64,000 nucleotides of DNA from Duganella sp. CF458. Its GTDB lineage: Bacteria > Pseudomonadota > Gammaproteobacteria > Burkholderiales > Burkholderiaceae_D. Below the pieces are notes generated by a model. That model saw nothing but the letters and a program-made list of their open reading frames with translations, was not told the DNA's origin and did no database searches. A program made the translations under genes and the position numbers. The stretch covers positions 158,319 through 222,318 of the forward strand of contig NZ_FOOF01000012.1 of assembly GCF_900113115.1 (NCBI RefSeq). The letters run 5' to 3'. Shown here in pieces: positions 34,821 to 43,063 of this stretch (its first letter is position 1; each line of letters starts with the position of its first letter).

Positions 34821-35237
34821 ATGAATATCGACACCATCGTTGACAAAGAGTATGTGGGCAAGAGTTTCCGCGAATTGGCCGACGCGCCCGTCAGTGCCTT
34901 GCGCGGCCTGAGTCCCAAAGATGCCAAGGCCCTGCACGCCGCGTTCGGCGTGAGCACGGTGCGCGAACTGGCGCAGCTCAATTTCGTGCGCTGGGCTTGC
35001 GCCATTTCAATCCTGGCCGACGAAGAGCAGCTTGCGCCTGCCGACAAGGCCAAGGAGGAATTGCTGGACGATGCAGTCGAGATGACGTTCCCGGCCAGCG
35101 ATCCGATCTCGGTCGATGCCGGCATCACGCGCATTGAAGTGGCGCCGGAAAAAGTCGATGCGCAACAAGACCACCAGCATGCCGGCAAAGTCGAAGAGTC
35201 GACTGAAATCGGTCGCGAGGCTGAAACCACACCGTAA
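34821..35237 (+). CDS. Hypothetical protein, helix-hairpin-helix-like N-terminal half
   Basis: A 138-residue acidic protein, ATG at 34821 with GGAGTGA upstream. Residues 28-60 (LSPKDAKALHAAFGVSTVREL) look like a helix-hairpin-helix segment. The C-terminal half contains MTFPASDPISVDAGITRIE, a short motif seen in many small proteins of this family of bacteria, and ends in a charged tail. No biochemical role is known. It stands alone between two signalling genes. Confidence 0.5.
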   Translation: MNIDTIVDKEYVGKSFRELADAPVSALRGLSPKDAKALHAAFGVSTVRELAQLNFVRWACAISILADEEQLAPADKAKEELLDDAVEMTFPASDPISVDAGITRIEVAPEKVDAQQDHQHAGKVEESTEIGREAETTP

Positions 35238-35286
35238 CCCGCAGGGCGGCCTGGCGCATCAGGCTGCCGGCATCATGTTGCCAACC

Positions 35287-36363
35287 TCATGCTGCGGTGA
35301 CGTGGACTTGCGGCGTGTGCACCGCGTCGCAATGGGCGGCCGCGCAATAACGGTTCTTGCCGGTGCGCTTGGCCTCGTAGAGTGCCGCATCGGCCGCATG
35401 CATCAGGTTGTCGACCGTGGCCGCGTCGTCGGGATAGAGCGCGATGCCGAGGCTGGTCGACAGCTGCAGCGTCAAGCCATTTACCACGTAAGGCTGGGCC
35501 ACCACTTCGATCAGTTTGCTGGCCGGTTCCTGCGCGTCGGCCAGGGTGCCGACTTCGCCCAGCACGATCACGAATTCATCGCCACCGATGCGCGCCACGG
35601 TATCTTCCTTGCGCGCCGAATTGACCAGGCGCTGCGCCACCTGCTTGAGGATTTCATCGCCATAAGCGTGGCCATGGGTATCGTTGATGGCCTTGAAGCC
35701 GTCGAGGTCGAGGTACATGACGGCAGCGCGGCGTTGCTGGCGCGCGGCGTGCTGCAAGGCCGTGGCAATCCGGTCTTCCAGCAGGCGGCGGTTGGGCAGG
35801 CCGGTCAAGGGATCGTGCAGCGCCAGTTCCTGCTGCTGCTTGCTGTAGGAGGCCAGCTCCTTGTACAGCAGGCGCACCTCCAGCATATTGTGGATGCGCT
35901 TGTGCACTTCGAGCAGGTCGAAGGGCTTGCTGATGAAGTCGCGCGCACCCGCTTCCAGGGCGGCGATCTTGAAGCTGGGCTGGGCAGTCAGGGCCAGCAC
36001 CGGCAGGTAGCCTTCCTGTTCGATTTCTTTCAAGCCTTTCATGACCTGGAAACCATTCAGTTCCGGCATTTGCAGGTCGAGCAAGATCAGATCGTAACGA
36101 TGCTGGCGGTGCAGGGGGCAAACCTGCTCCGGTAGCATGGTGGCCGTCACATTGGTATAACCGGCATCGCGCAGGATTTCCAACATCAGGTCGATATTGT
36201 CTGCACAATCGTCAACTACCAAGATCTTGGCATTCAGGATCTCATCAGGGCTTGGCATGGCGGTCTCGGGAACTGGACTCTCAGTGTATCTTGCGACAGT
36301 TTGCCGCGGCGCACGTGTCATCAACCAGTCTAGCAAAAATTTCGCCAGTTTCTTGTAGGACAT
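35287..36363 (-). CDS. Response regulator with GGDEF diguanylate cyclase output
   Basis: A 358-residue protein: REC domain (about 45-165; VVDDCADN, LLDLQMPELNG, ISKPFD) followed by a coiled linker and a GGDEF domain with an intact RIGGDEFV motif. It should make c-di-GMP when phosphorylated. An internal ATG (36258, MPSPDEI) gives the usual receiver N-terminus and may be the true start, because the upstream 35 residues are not domain-like. The hybrid kinase gene just upstream on the same strand is the likely phospho-donor. Confidence 0.9.
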   Translation of the reverse strand: MSYKKLAKFLLDWLMTRAPRQTVARYTESPVPETAMPSPDEILNAKILVVDDCADNIDLMLEILRDAGYTNVTATMLPEQVCPLHRQHRYDLILLDLQMPELNGFQVMKGLKEIEQEGYLPVLALTAQPSFKIAALEAGARDFISKPFDLLEVHKRIHNMLEVRLLYKELASYSKQQQELALHDPLTGLPNRRLLEDRIATALQHAARQQRRAAVMYLDLDGFKAINDTHGHAYGDEILKQVAQRLVNSARKEDTVARIGGDEFVIVLGEVGTLADAQEPASKLIEVVAQPYVVNGLTLQLSTSLGIALYPDDAATVDNLMHAADAALYEAKRTGKNRYCAAAHCDAVHTPQVHVTAA

Positions 36364-36384
36364 TTTCCCGTGCTGGGGTAGTCC

Positions 36385-39129
36385 TCATCCACTCTTGCTA
36401 GCAACGCAGACGCGCTCAATAGTGGCTACCAGTTCAGAAGGTTCGATCGGTTTCGGCACATGATCGAGGAAGCCGGACTCGAGTGCACGTAGGCGGTCTT
36501 CGGGGCGGGCAAAGGCCGTCAGGGCAATGGCGGGCAGGGTGCCGCCGCGCGCGTGGCCCAAGGCGCGAATTCTCGACAACAATTCAAATCCGTCAACATC
36601 GGGCATGCCGATATCGCTCACCAGCAAATCGTAGCGGCCGCCGCGTGCCAGGGCCAGCGCTTCGGCGGCATTGGCGGCGGACTGGACGTCGCAGTTGCAG
36701 TCACGCAAGATTCGGCTGATCAACTCCCGCGCATCGGCCTCGTCGTCAACCAGCAACACTTTCAGCCCATCAAGGTCGCGCAAGCCCAGTTCGGGCAACG
36801 GCGCGCTGCCGCCGCGTGCTGGGCTATGCATGCGCGCCGCCCGGATCTCGCCGCTTGCCAGCGGCAAGCGGACGCTGAAACTGGAGCCCATGCCTTCGCC
36901 TTCGCTGGCGGCCGACACGGTGCCGCCGTGCTGCTCCACCAGGTGCTTGACGATGGACAGGCCCAGGCCGAGGCCGCCGTGCCGGCGCGTGGTCGAGGCA
37001 TCGGCCTGGCGGAAGCGCTCGAATACATAGGGCAGGAATTCATGGCGGATGCCAAGGCCGTTGTCGGTCACCGTGATATCGATATGGCCCTCATGTGCCC
37101 AGATCGAGGCGCGCACCGTGCCGCCGCGCGGCGTGAACTTGAGCGCGTTGCTGAGCAGGTTCCACACCACCTGCTGCAGCCGGTTGGCGTCGCCCGCCAC
37201 GTGGCCAGTGGCGGAGAAGTCGCGTTCCAGGCGGATGCCCTTGGCTTCGGCTGCCGGGCGCACCGCTTCCAGCGCGGCGTCGACCACCTGCGATGGCATC
37301 AGCAGCTTCATGTCCAGCAAGACCTTGCCGGAGGTGATGCGGCCCATATCGAGCAAGTCTTCAATCAACTGCGCCTGGGCGCGCGCATTGCGCTCGATGG
37401 TTTCCAGGCCGCGCAACTGTTCTTCCGGCGTGCGGTTGCCGCGTCGCAGCACCTGGGCCCAGCCCAGGATGGCCGTCAGCGGGGTGCGCAGTTCGTGCGA
37501 CAGCGTGGCCAGGAATTCGTCCTTCATCTGGCTGCTGCGTTCTGCCTCGGCGCGCGCGCTGCGCTCGCGGTCCAGCAGCACCTTGCGCTCTTCGGCGGCG
37601 CGCTGGGCCGCATCGACCATGCGCGCGTTGTCGATGGCGATGCCGGCCTGGGCTGCCACGCCGCTGACGATGCGTTCGGTGCGCTCGTTGAACATTTCCG
37701 GTTCGGGATGGCCGAAGAACAAGGTGCCCACCACCTCGCCCGCGCGTGCCAGCACCGGCACGGCCAGGCCGCTGCGCACCTGGGGATGCGGCAGGCCCTG
37801 GAAATCTTCCGGCGGCGCACCCGACAGCGTGTGCATGGCCTGCTTGCCGCCGTCGCCTTCGGCACCGTGATAGAAGAAGGCGCCAAAGCGCGCGCCGGAA
37901 ATGCTGGTGGCGGCATCGGTGACATCCTGCAGCAGCGAATGCAGGTCGCGGTTCTGCACCAGGGCGGTGCCAGTGCTGTTCAGCAGTTCCAGGATATTGG
38001 TTTCATCGCGCAGTTGTTCCTGCACGCGCTTGACCTGGTCGACGTCGGTGCTGGTGCCGAACCAGCGCAGGATGCGGCCGCTGGCATCGCGCATGGCGTT
38101 GGCGCGCGTCAGGAACCAGCGGTACTGGCCGTCGCGCGCGCGGATCGGAAATTCCATCTCGAACGGGCGCCCGCTGCCCACCGACAGGCGCCAGTGCGCC
38201 AGCATGGCGGGGATGACTTCCGGCGCATACACCTGCCGCCAACCTTCGCCCAGCATGTGCTGGTCGTCCATGCCGGTATATTCCTGCCACCGTTCGTTGT
38301 ACCACATCATCGCGCCGTCGCTGCTGGCGATCCAGGCCAGTTGCGGCATGCTGTTGGCCAGCGCACGCAATTCCTCCTCGCTGTTGCGCAGGGCGTCCTC
38401 GGTCGACTTGCGTGCCGTGATGTCCTGCATCATGCCTATCACGCCGCGCAACTGGCCGTCGTCGCCGAAATCGCCATGGCCGATCACGGACAGCCAGCAG
38501 GTGGCGCCGTCGCGGTGCCGGATGCGGCATTCGACATTGAAATCGTGGCGCGACTGCACCGCGTCGGAGAACGCCTGTTCGACCACATAGAAGTCTTCCG
38601 GCGCGATGCGCTCGCGCAGCAGCGGCCAGGTGATCGGGATTTCGGCCGGCAGCTCGAAGATTTCCGCGGCGCGCCGGCCCAGGCGTACCTGGTCGGTGGC
38701 CGCACTCCATTCCCAATCGCCGAGCCGGCCGGCTGCCAGTGCCACCTGCAGCCGGTTGGTGCTCTCGCGCAGGCCGCGCTCGTGCAGCTTGCGCTGGTGG
38801 ATGTCGAGCAGCAGGCAGGTCATGCCCAGCGGCGAGGGCCAGGCGCGCACTTCAAGCCAGCGCTGGCTGGGCTGGTAGAACAGTTCGCAGGCGGCCGGCA
38901 AGCCTTGTTCGAGGGTGCGTCGCAGCGGCGCTTCCAGCGCGCCGCCGGCAAGCGCCGGAAAGGCTTTCCATAGAACCTGGCCGCGCGGATCGCGCAAGGC
39001 GGGCACCGGCGGCAGCAGCATTTCGGCCGCCTTGGGATTCAGGTATTGGACGGTCCAGTCCCTGGCAACGACGGCAAAGCCGTCACCCATGCTATCCAGT
39101 ACATTGTGCGTGCGGGGATCGGGACTCAT
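36385..39129 (-). CDS. Multi-PAS/GAF hybrid histidine kinase
   Basis: About 914 residues without membrane segments. Three PAS domains (about 5-105, 120-245, 250-375), a GAF domain (about 385-525, ISGARFGAFFYHGA), HisKA with EFLATLSHELRTPL, an ATPase with NLLSNALKFTPRGG and GGLGLGLSIVKHLVEQHGG, and a C-terminal REC with LVDDEADARE and VSDIGMPDVDGFE. ATG 39129 is preferred over an in-frame TTG at 39153. It is placed between a PAS-REC gene and a REC-GGDEF gene on the same strand, suggesting a phosphorelay to c-di-GMP. Confidence 0.9.
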   Translation of the reverse strand: MSPDPRTHNVLDSMGDGFAVVARDWTVQYLNPKAAEMLLPPVPALRDPRGQVLWKAFPALAGGALEAPLRRTLEQGLPAACELFYQPSQRWLEVRAWPSPLGMTCLLLDIHQRKLHERGLRESTNRLQVALAAGRLGDWEWSAATDQVRLGRRAAEIFELPAEIPITWPLLRERIAPEDFYVVEQAFSDAVQSRHDFNVECRIRHRDGATCWLSVIGHGDFGDDGQLRGVIGMMQDITARKSTEDALRNSEEELRALANSMPQLAWIASSDGAMMWYNERWQEYTGMDDQHMLGEGWRQVYAPEVIPAMLAHWRLSVGSGRPFEMEFPIRARDGQYRWFLTRANAMRDASGRILRWFGTSTDVDQVKRVQEQLRDETNILELLNSTGTALVQNRDLHSLLQDVTDAATSISGARFGAFFYHGAEGDGGKQAMHTLSGAPPEDFQGLPHPQVRSGLAVPVLARAGEVVGTLFFGHPEPEMFNERTERIVSGVAAQAGIAIDNARMVDAAQRAAEERKVLLDRERSARAEAERSSQMKDEFLATLSHELRTPLTAILGWAQVLRRGNRTPEEQLRGLETIERNARAQAQLIEDLLDMGRITSGKVLLDMKLLMPSQVVDAALEAVRPAAEAKGIRLERDFSATGHVAGDANRLQQVVWNLLSNALKFTPRGGTVRASIWAHEGHIDITVTDNGLGIRHEFLPYVFERFRQADASTTRRHGGLGLGLSIVKHLVEQHGGTVSAASEGEGMGSSFSVRLPLASGEIRAARMHSPARGGSAPLPELGLRDLDGLKVLLVDDEADARELISRILRDCNCDVQSAANAAEALALARGGRYDLLVSDIGMPDVDGFELLSRIRALGHARGGTLPAIALTAFARPEDRLRALESGFLDHVPKPIEPSELVATIERVCVASKSG

Positions 39130-39176
39130 AGCATTCGATTGTAGCCTTGGCAAGCAACTTGCCGCCGCACCATTGC

Positions 39177-39989
39177 CTAATGCAAACCTTGCAACACCTG
39201 TTGCAGCTGTTCGATGTCATAGGGTTTCTGCATGGAAACGGCGGGGAAGTCGAGGTGGCTGGTCAAAGACTGGCTGTAGCCTGACGCAAAGACGATACGC
39301 AGGCGTGGCTGGCGCTTGAGAGCAGTGCGGCCCAGTTCGACGCCGCTCATGCCGGGCAGGCTGACGTCGCTGAACAGCACATCATATTCCGCCTTGGCCA
39401 GCAGCTCGAGCGCCGCTTCGCCGTTGGCCGCAGCGCTGACCATATGGCCGAAGGCGCGCAGCATTTCACACACGAGGTATTGGGCGTCCTGGTTGTCTTC
39501 CACCACCAGGATGCGCAGGTGGCCATCATTGGCGGCCGCGGCGGGCAGGGCGGCGGCGCTGGCGGCGGCCAGGGTGCACAGGATGCCGGCGACTTCGCCA
39601 TCCACGCCGCGCACCGGGGTGTAATGCAGGTCGAAGCTGGCTTCGGTCACATGGCCATCGCGCCATAGCTTGAGTGGCTGGCGCGGGAACACCAGGCTTT
39701 GCCCGGCCCAGGCTTGTTCGATGGCTTGCGGGTTCCAGCTCCAGGCGGACGGTGGTATGGCGGGCACAGTGCCGCCGGGCGGAACCGCGCTGGCGGTGCC
39801 GACATTGCTGGCGTAGGCCTGGTTGTAGAGCATGATCTGCCGGCGGCTCCACATCAGCAGCATCGGCAGCGGCGTATTGAGCATGATGTCCAGCGTCAGC
39901 CCCAAAGCCTGCGGCCAGGTCTCCTGCGGGCCGAGGTCGGCGCGCGACCAGTCCTGGGTTGCCATGCTTTCACCTGCGATTTGCGCCAT
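39177..39989 (-). CDS. PAS-like and receiver domain protein
   Basis: A 270-residue protein. The N-terminal half (DLGPQETWPQALGLTLDIMLNTPLPMLLMWSRRQIMLYN) matches the PAS-like sensory segment common in hybrid kinases, but no kinase core follows. A receiver domain occupies residues 155-270 (LVVEDNQDAQYL, FSDVSLPGMSGVEL, MQKPYD). This could act as an adaptor for the neighbouring hybrid kinases. A poly-A/T-tailed hairpin lies upstream at 40042-40069. Confidence 0.8.
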   Translation of the reverse strand: MAQIAGESMATQDWSRADLGPQETWPQALGLTLDIMLNTPLPMLLMWSRRQIMLYNQAYASNVGTASAVPPGGTVPAIPPSAWSWNPQAIEQAWAGQSLVFPRQPLKLWRDGHVTEASFDLHYTPVRGVDGEVAGILCTLAAASAAALPAAAANDGHLRILVVEDNQDAQYLVCEMLRAFGHMVSAAANGEAALELLAKAEYDVLFSDVSLPGMSGVELGRTALKRQPRLRIVFASGYSQSLTSHLDFPAVSMQKPYDIEQLQQVLQGLH

Positions 39990-40041
39990 GTTTGTATCAG
40001 TGCCGGGATATCAATATGGGCAATGCTACACCAAGGGCGGC

Positions 40042-40069
40042 AAAAAAAAAGGCCCGCTATCCGCGGGCC
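40042..40069 (-). terminator. Intrinsic terminator on the minus strand
   Basis: A GC-rich hairpin (GGCCCGC-TATCC-GCGGGCC, 40051-40069) is followed in minus-strand reading by nine T residues (40050-40042). It shields the PAS-REC gene from transcription coming from the tRNA side. No minus-strand gene that would use it was found between here and the tRNA genes. Confidence 0.7.
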
Positions 40070-40223
40070 CGAATTCTATTTTCTTGGAGGAGAATAGAGG
40101 AGACAGGTGAATGATGCTGCATCGCGGCAGAAAGATCCAATTTCGATTCATGATGAGAGAAATACGTTTCATGAATGAAGTAATAATGTCCGAAAGGCAA
40201 TAAAAGAAATTCTGACGCGATAC

Positions 40224-40252
40224 TGGACAAGCGGGAAGCACCCACATATAAT
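40224..40252 (+). promoter_or_regulatory. Strong sigma70-type promoter upstream of tRNA cluster
   Basis: -35 TGGACA (40224-40229), 17-nt spacer, -10 TATAAT (40247-40252). Transcription would start near 40259, about 115 nt before the first tRNA. Confidence 0.6.
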
Positions 40253-40333
40253 TCTGCCTCCTTGCACAGGATACTGCGCAGGAAAGAGCCGGAAACGCCG
40301 GTTTCGCCTAGGAAAGTTGAGTAGAACGTAAGC

Positions 40334-40362
40334 TTTCCAAAACGAAATTCATGCGGTATAAT
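40334..40362 (+). promoter_or_regulatory. Probable promoter immediately upstream of first tRNA-Arg
   Basis: -35 TTTCCA (40334-40339), 17-nt spacer, -10 TATAAT (40357-40362). The tRNA begins 13 nt downstream. Confidence 0.6.
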
Positions 40363-40374
40363 CCTGCTTCTTAA

Positions 40375-40451
40375 GCGGCTGTAGCTCAGCTGGATAGAGT
40401 ACTTGGCTACGAACCAAGGGGTCGTGGGTTCGATTCCTGCCAGCCGCACCA
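40375..40451 (+). tRNA. tRNA-Arg(ACG), copy 1
   Basis: A 77-nt cloverleaf: acceptor GCGGCTG pairs with CAGCCGC, D-stem GCTC/GAGT, anticodon stem CTTGG/CCAAG with loop CTACGAA giving anticodon ACG, T-loop TTCGATT, and an encoded CCA end. The A34 is normally deaminated to inosine to read CGU/CGC/CGA. It is identical to copies 2 and 3. Confidence 0.97.
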
Positions 40452-40546
40452 GAATTTGTAGTAAAAGTTTGAGCCCTTTGCTGTCGAGCGAGGGGAGTAG
40501 CAGGAAGTTGGTAGTATGCATAACTGACTGTTATAATTTAGTTTTT

Positions 40547-40623
40547 GCGGCTGTAGCTCAGCTGGATAGAGTACTTGGCTACGAACCAAGGGGTCGTGGG
40601 TTCGATTCCTGCCAGCCGCACCA
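40547..40623 (+). tRNA. tRNA-Arg(ACG), copy 2
   Basis: Identical to copy 1 over all 77 nt, including the encoded CCA. A TATAAT (40532-40537) with TTGGTA 18 nt upstream lies in the spacer, so this copy may also be transcribed on its own. Confidence 0.97.
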
Positions 40624-40678
40624 GTTTTTGTAAGTGTTGTACCCGTCGCTGTCGAGCGGCGAGGAAAAAGCAAGTTTT

Positions 40679-40755
40679 GCGGCTGTAGCTCAGCTGGATA
40701 GAGTACTTGGCTACGAACCAAGGGGTCGTGGGTTCGATTCCTGCCAGCCGCACCA
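40679..40755 (+). tRNA. tRNA-Arg(ACG), copy 3
   Basis: Identical to copies 1 and 2. The 55-nt spacer before it shares a GCTGTCGAGCG segment with the first spacer, indicating tandem duplication. No clear promoter precedes it; a terminator follows. Confidence 0.97.
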
Positions 40756-40760
40756 AATTG

Positions 40761-40797
40761 AAAGGGTCCATACCGGAAGGTGTGGACCCTTTTTCCT
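40761..40797 (+). terminator. Rho-independent terminator of the tRNA-Arg cluster
   Basis: A 14-bp stem (AAAGGGTCCATACC with GGTGTGGACCCTTT, one T-G wobble) and a GGAA tetraloop, followed by a T-rich tail. It begins 5 nt after the CCA of tRNA copy 3. Confidence 0.9.
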
Positions 40798-40826
40798 TTT
40801 TGCCGTGTGCGGCCTATACTTCAGGC

Positions 40827-41294
40827 ATGAACAAGCTCATTCATGCCCTCTTGCTGATGCTGGTTTCCAGCAGCGCCTTTGCCACTGCTACGGTCACTTT
40901 TGCCGATCTTGGCAAGATGACCGATGTGCCGCACGATGTCCAAAAGCGGGACGACATGCAGTTCCTGTTCCGCGAGCACCTCAACCTGCTGTCGGCCAAG
41001 CTGCCGGCAGGGCAGGTGCTGAACGTCGATTTCCTCGATATCGACCTGGCGGGCGAAGAATTTCCCCGTGTCGCCGTGCGCGATATCCGCGTGCTGAAAG
41101 GCCAGGCCGACTGGCCGCGCATGCATTTACGCTATCGCATCGAGCAGGACGGTAAAGTCATCAGTAGCGGCGACAGCAAGCTGTCCGACCCTGGCTACCT
41201 GATGGGCGTGAACCGTTACGACCGCGACCTGTATAGCCACGAAAAGCAAATGCTCGACGACTGGTTCCGCAAAGAAGTGCTCAAGCAGCACTGA
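40827..41294 (+). CDS. DUF3016 family secreted protein
   Basis: A 155-residue protein with a signal peptide (LMLVSSSAFATA) and the DUF3016 layout: VTFADLGKMTDV, FREHLNLLSAKLPAGQVLNVDFLDIDLAGEE, MHLRYRIEQDGKVISSGDSKLSD. Start ATG 40827. The family is periplasmic and of unknown function. It lies just after the tRNA terminator and appears to be monocistronic. Confidence 0.8.
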   Translation: MNKLIHALLLMLVSSSAFATATVTFADLGKMTDVPHDVQKRDDMQFLFREHLNLLSAKLPAGQVLNVDFLDIDLAGEEFPRVAVRDIRVLKGQADWPRMHLRYRIEQDGKVISSGDSKLSDPGYLMGVNRYDRDLYSHEKQMLDDWFRKEVLKQH

Positions 41295-41364
41295 CTTTCC
41301 TCAAATCCGCTCCGCCTTGGTGCGCGCAGAATCGTAGCTGTGCTTGCTTGACGGGGAGAGAGCC

Positions 41365-41751
41365 ATGCCTAAAGATGACAGCATGGAAGTACGGATCGCA
41401 CTAGTTGAGGCTAAGGTTGATGACTTGCTTTTCAAAGCCATCGAGTTGCGGCGCGACTCGGTGTCGCCAGCGGACTTCTCGCATTTCCAGCGCGAAGTCG
41501 ATGGCATTCGGAGCGAAGTCGAACGGGTGCGGCTCGACGCCGGAGCGCATTTCCTTCGGATGGAGGATCGCATCATCCGGCTCGAGCGTGATTATGAGCG
41601 GCTCAACGAGCGATTGGCTTTCGCGCAAGCCGAGTACGTCAGTAAGGCGGAACTTCACAAGACAATTAGCAGGAGCCTGGTGAAATGTATTGCTTTGCAA
41701 ACTGCAATCAATGCGGGCATGTTGATGATTGTGGTGCAATTCCTGCGTTAA
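41365..41751 (+). CDS. Coiled-coil protein with C-terminal membrane anchor
   Basis: A 128-residue protein. Residues 5-100 are a charged heptad-like helix (VEAKVDDLLFKAIELRRDS, then FQREVDGIRSEVERVRLDAG). Residues about 105-125 are a hydrophobic C-terminal tail (ALQTAINAGMLMIVVQFL), giving a tail-anchored appearance. ATG 41365 has GGGGAGA upstream. No family is recognised. Similar small proteins often occur near phage or stress loci, but nothing here supports that. Confidence 0.5.
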   Translation: MPKDDSMEVRIALVEAKVDDLLFKAIELRRDSVSPADFSHFQREVDGIRSEVERVRLDAGAHFLRMEDRIIRLERDYERLNERLAFAQAEYVSKAELHKTISRSLVKCIALQTAINAGMLMIVVQFLR

Positions 41752-41760
41752 TATGCAGCA

Positions 41761-42897
41761 ATGACACTCATCACTTGCATCGAAGACCTGCGCCGCCTGG
41801 CCAAGCGCCGTGTGCCGCGCATGTTTTATGACTATGCCGATTCCGGCTCCTGGACCGAATCCACCTACCGCGCCAATGAAGAGGACTTCCAGAAGCTGAA
41901 GTTCCGCCAGCGTGTGGCCGTGGACCTGAACAACCGCAGCTTGCGCAGCACGATGGCGGGGCAGGAAGTGGCGATGCCGGTGGCGCTCGCGCCGACCGGG
42001 CTGACCGGCATGCAGCATGCCGACGGCGAAATCCTGGCGGCCCGCGCGGCGGAAAAATTCGGCATTCCGTTCACCCTGTCGACCATGAGCATCTGCTCGA
42101 TCGAGGATGTGGCGGCGCATACGAGCAAGCCGTTCTGGTTCCAGCTGTATGTCATGAAGGACCGCGATTTCATCAATCGCCTGATCGACCGCGCCAAGGC
42201 GGCAAAGTGCTCGGCGTTGGTGTTGACGCTGGACCTGCAGGTGCTGGGCCAGCGCCACAAGGATTTGCGCAATGGCTTGTCGGCGCCGCCGCGCCTGACC
42301 GTGGCCAATATGCTCGATATGGCGACCAAGCCGCGTTGGTGTGCCGGCATGCTGGGCACGTCGCGCCGCCAGTTCGGCAATATCGTCGGCCATGCGCAAT
42401 CGGTGTCGGACATGTCTTCGTTGTCCGCGTGGACCAGCCAGCAGTTCGATCCAAGCCTGTCCTGGAGCGACGTCGAATGGATCAAGAAGCGTTGGGGCGG
42501 CAAGCTGATTATCAAGGGCATCATGGATGCCGAAGATGCACGTCTGGCCGCCAACAGCGGGGCCGATGCGCTGATCGTTTCCAACCACGGCGGACGCCAG
42601 CTCGATGGCGCGCCATCCTCGATCGCCGCGCTGCCCGGCATCGTGGCGGCGGTCGGCCGCCAGATCGAAATTCATATGGACGGCGGCGTGCGCTCAGGAC
42701 AGGACGTGCTGCGCGCGGTGGCGCTGGGGGCGCGCGGCGTCTATATCGGGCGCCCCTTCCTGTACGGGTTGGGCGCGATGGGCGAGGCAGGCGTCACGCG
42801 CTGCCTCGACATCATCCGCAACGAACTGGATATCTCGATGGCCTTCTGCGGCAAGCGGGATATCCAGCAAGTCAGCAGCGAGATCCTCCTGCCCTGA
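41761..42897 (+). CDS. lldD: FMN-dependent L-lactate dehydrogenase / alpha-hydroxyacid oxidase
   Basis: A 378-residue FMN TIM-barrel enzyme. It shows RRVPRMFYDYADSGSWTE at the N-terminus, ALAPTGLTGMQHADGE, FQLYVMKDR, the catalytic Lys in KLIIKGIMDAEDA, the His/Arg active-site pair in SNHGGRQLDGA and the FMN-phosphate region DGGVRSGQDVLRAVALGARGVYIGRP. Length and motifs fit LldD, which oxidises L-lactate to pyruvate with quinone as acceptor. Other 2-hydroxyacids are possible substrates. The divergently transcribed or downstream LysR regulator (43064) may be related. Confidence 0.9.
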   Translation: MTLITCIEDLRRLAKRRVPRMFYDYADSGSWTESTYRANEEDFQKLKFRQRVAVDLNNRSLRSTMAGQEVAMPVALAPTGLTGMQHADGEILAARAAEKFGIPFTLSTMSICSIEDVAAHTSKPFWFQLYVMKDRDFINRLIDRAKAAKCSALVLTLDLQVLGQRHKDLRNGLSAPPRLTVANMLDMATKPRWCAGMLGTSRRQFGNIVGHAQSVSDMSSLSAWTSQQFDPSLSWSDVEWIKKRWGGKLIIKGIMDAEDARLAANSGADALIVSNHGGRQLDGAPSSIAALPGIVAAVGRQIEIHMDGGVRSGQDVLRAVALGARGVYIGRPFLYGLGAMGEAGVTRCLDIIRNELDISMAFCGKRDIQQVSSEILLP

Positions 42898-42958
42898 AAA
42901 CCAGGCCGGCCAGCAGCTTGCACAATTCATCAAACAGGGTGGGTTCGGGGTTGTTCAT
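42872..42958 (-). CDS. Candidate 28-residue ORF or remnant opposite the lldD end
   Basis: Minus-strand ATG at 42958 with an AAAGGAAA site 6 nt upstream reads MNNPEPTLFDELCKLLAGLV and 8 more residues to a stop inside the lldD 3' end. The N-terminal part looks protein-like (amphipathic helix), while the end overlaps lldD in antisense. It may be the truncated 5' end of a lost gene. Weakly supported. Confidence 0.25.
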   Translation of the reverse strand: MNNPEPTLFDELCKLLAGLVFRAGGSRC

Positions 42959-43063
42959 TTGCGTTTCCTTTCTGCTAAAGGTCGAGTAAGCGCATTGTGA
43001 ACTGTTTCATTGTTGGGATAAATGCTTATAATTGAATTGAGTATCCCAAAAATGGAGCAATGA

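Larger units (their letters stand above)
40070..40374. other. Leader region of the tRNA cluster, no coding gene recognised
   Basis: About 300 nt, AT-richer than the surroundings. It holds the minus-strand terminator at its left edge, a strong sigma70-like promoter at 40224-40252 and a second one at 40334-40362. No protein-coding frame with a ribosome-binding site was recognised. Confidence 0.6.

Noticed and set aside
36553..38973. Long plus-strand frame opposite the hybrid kinase
   Set aside because: Shadow of the kinase gene; His/Gln/Ala-rich translation with no domain.
40403..40771. Open frames across the tRNA cluster on both strands
   Set aside because: They translate tRNA sequence; the repeated peptides (for example LDRVLGYEPRGRGFDS) come from the three identical tRNA copies.
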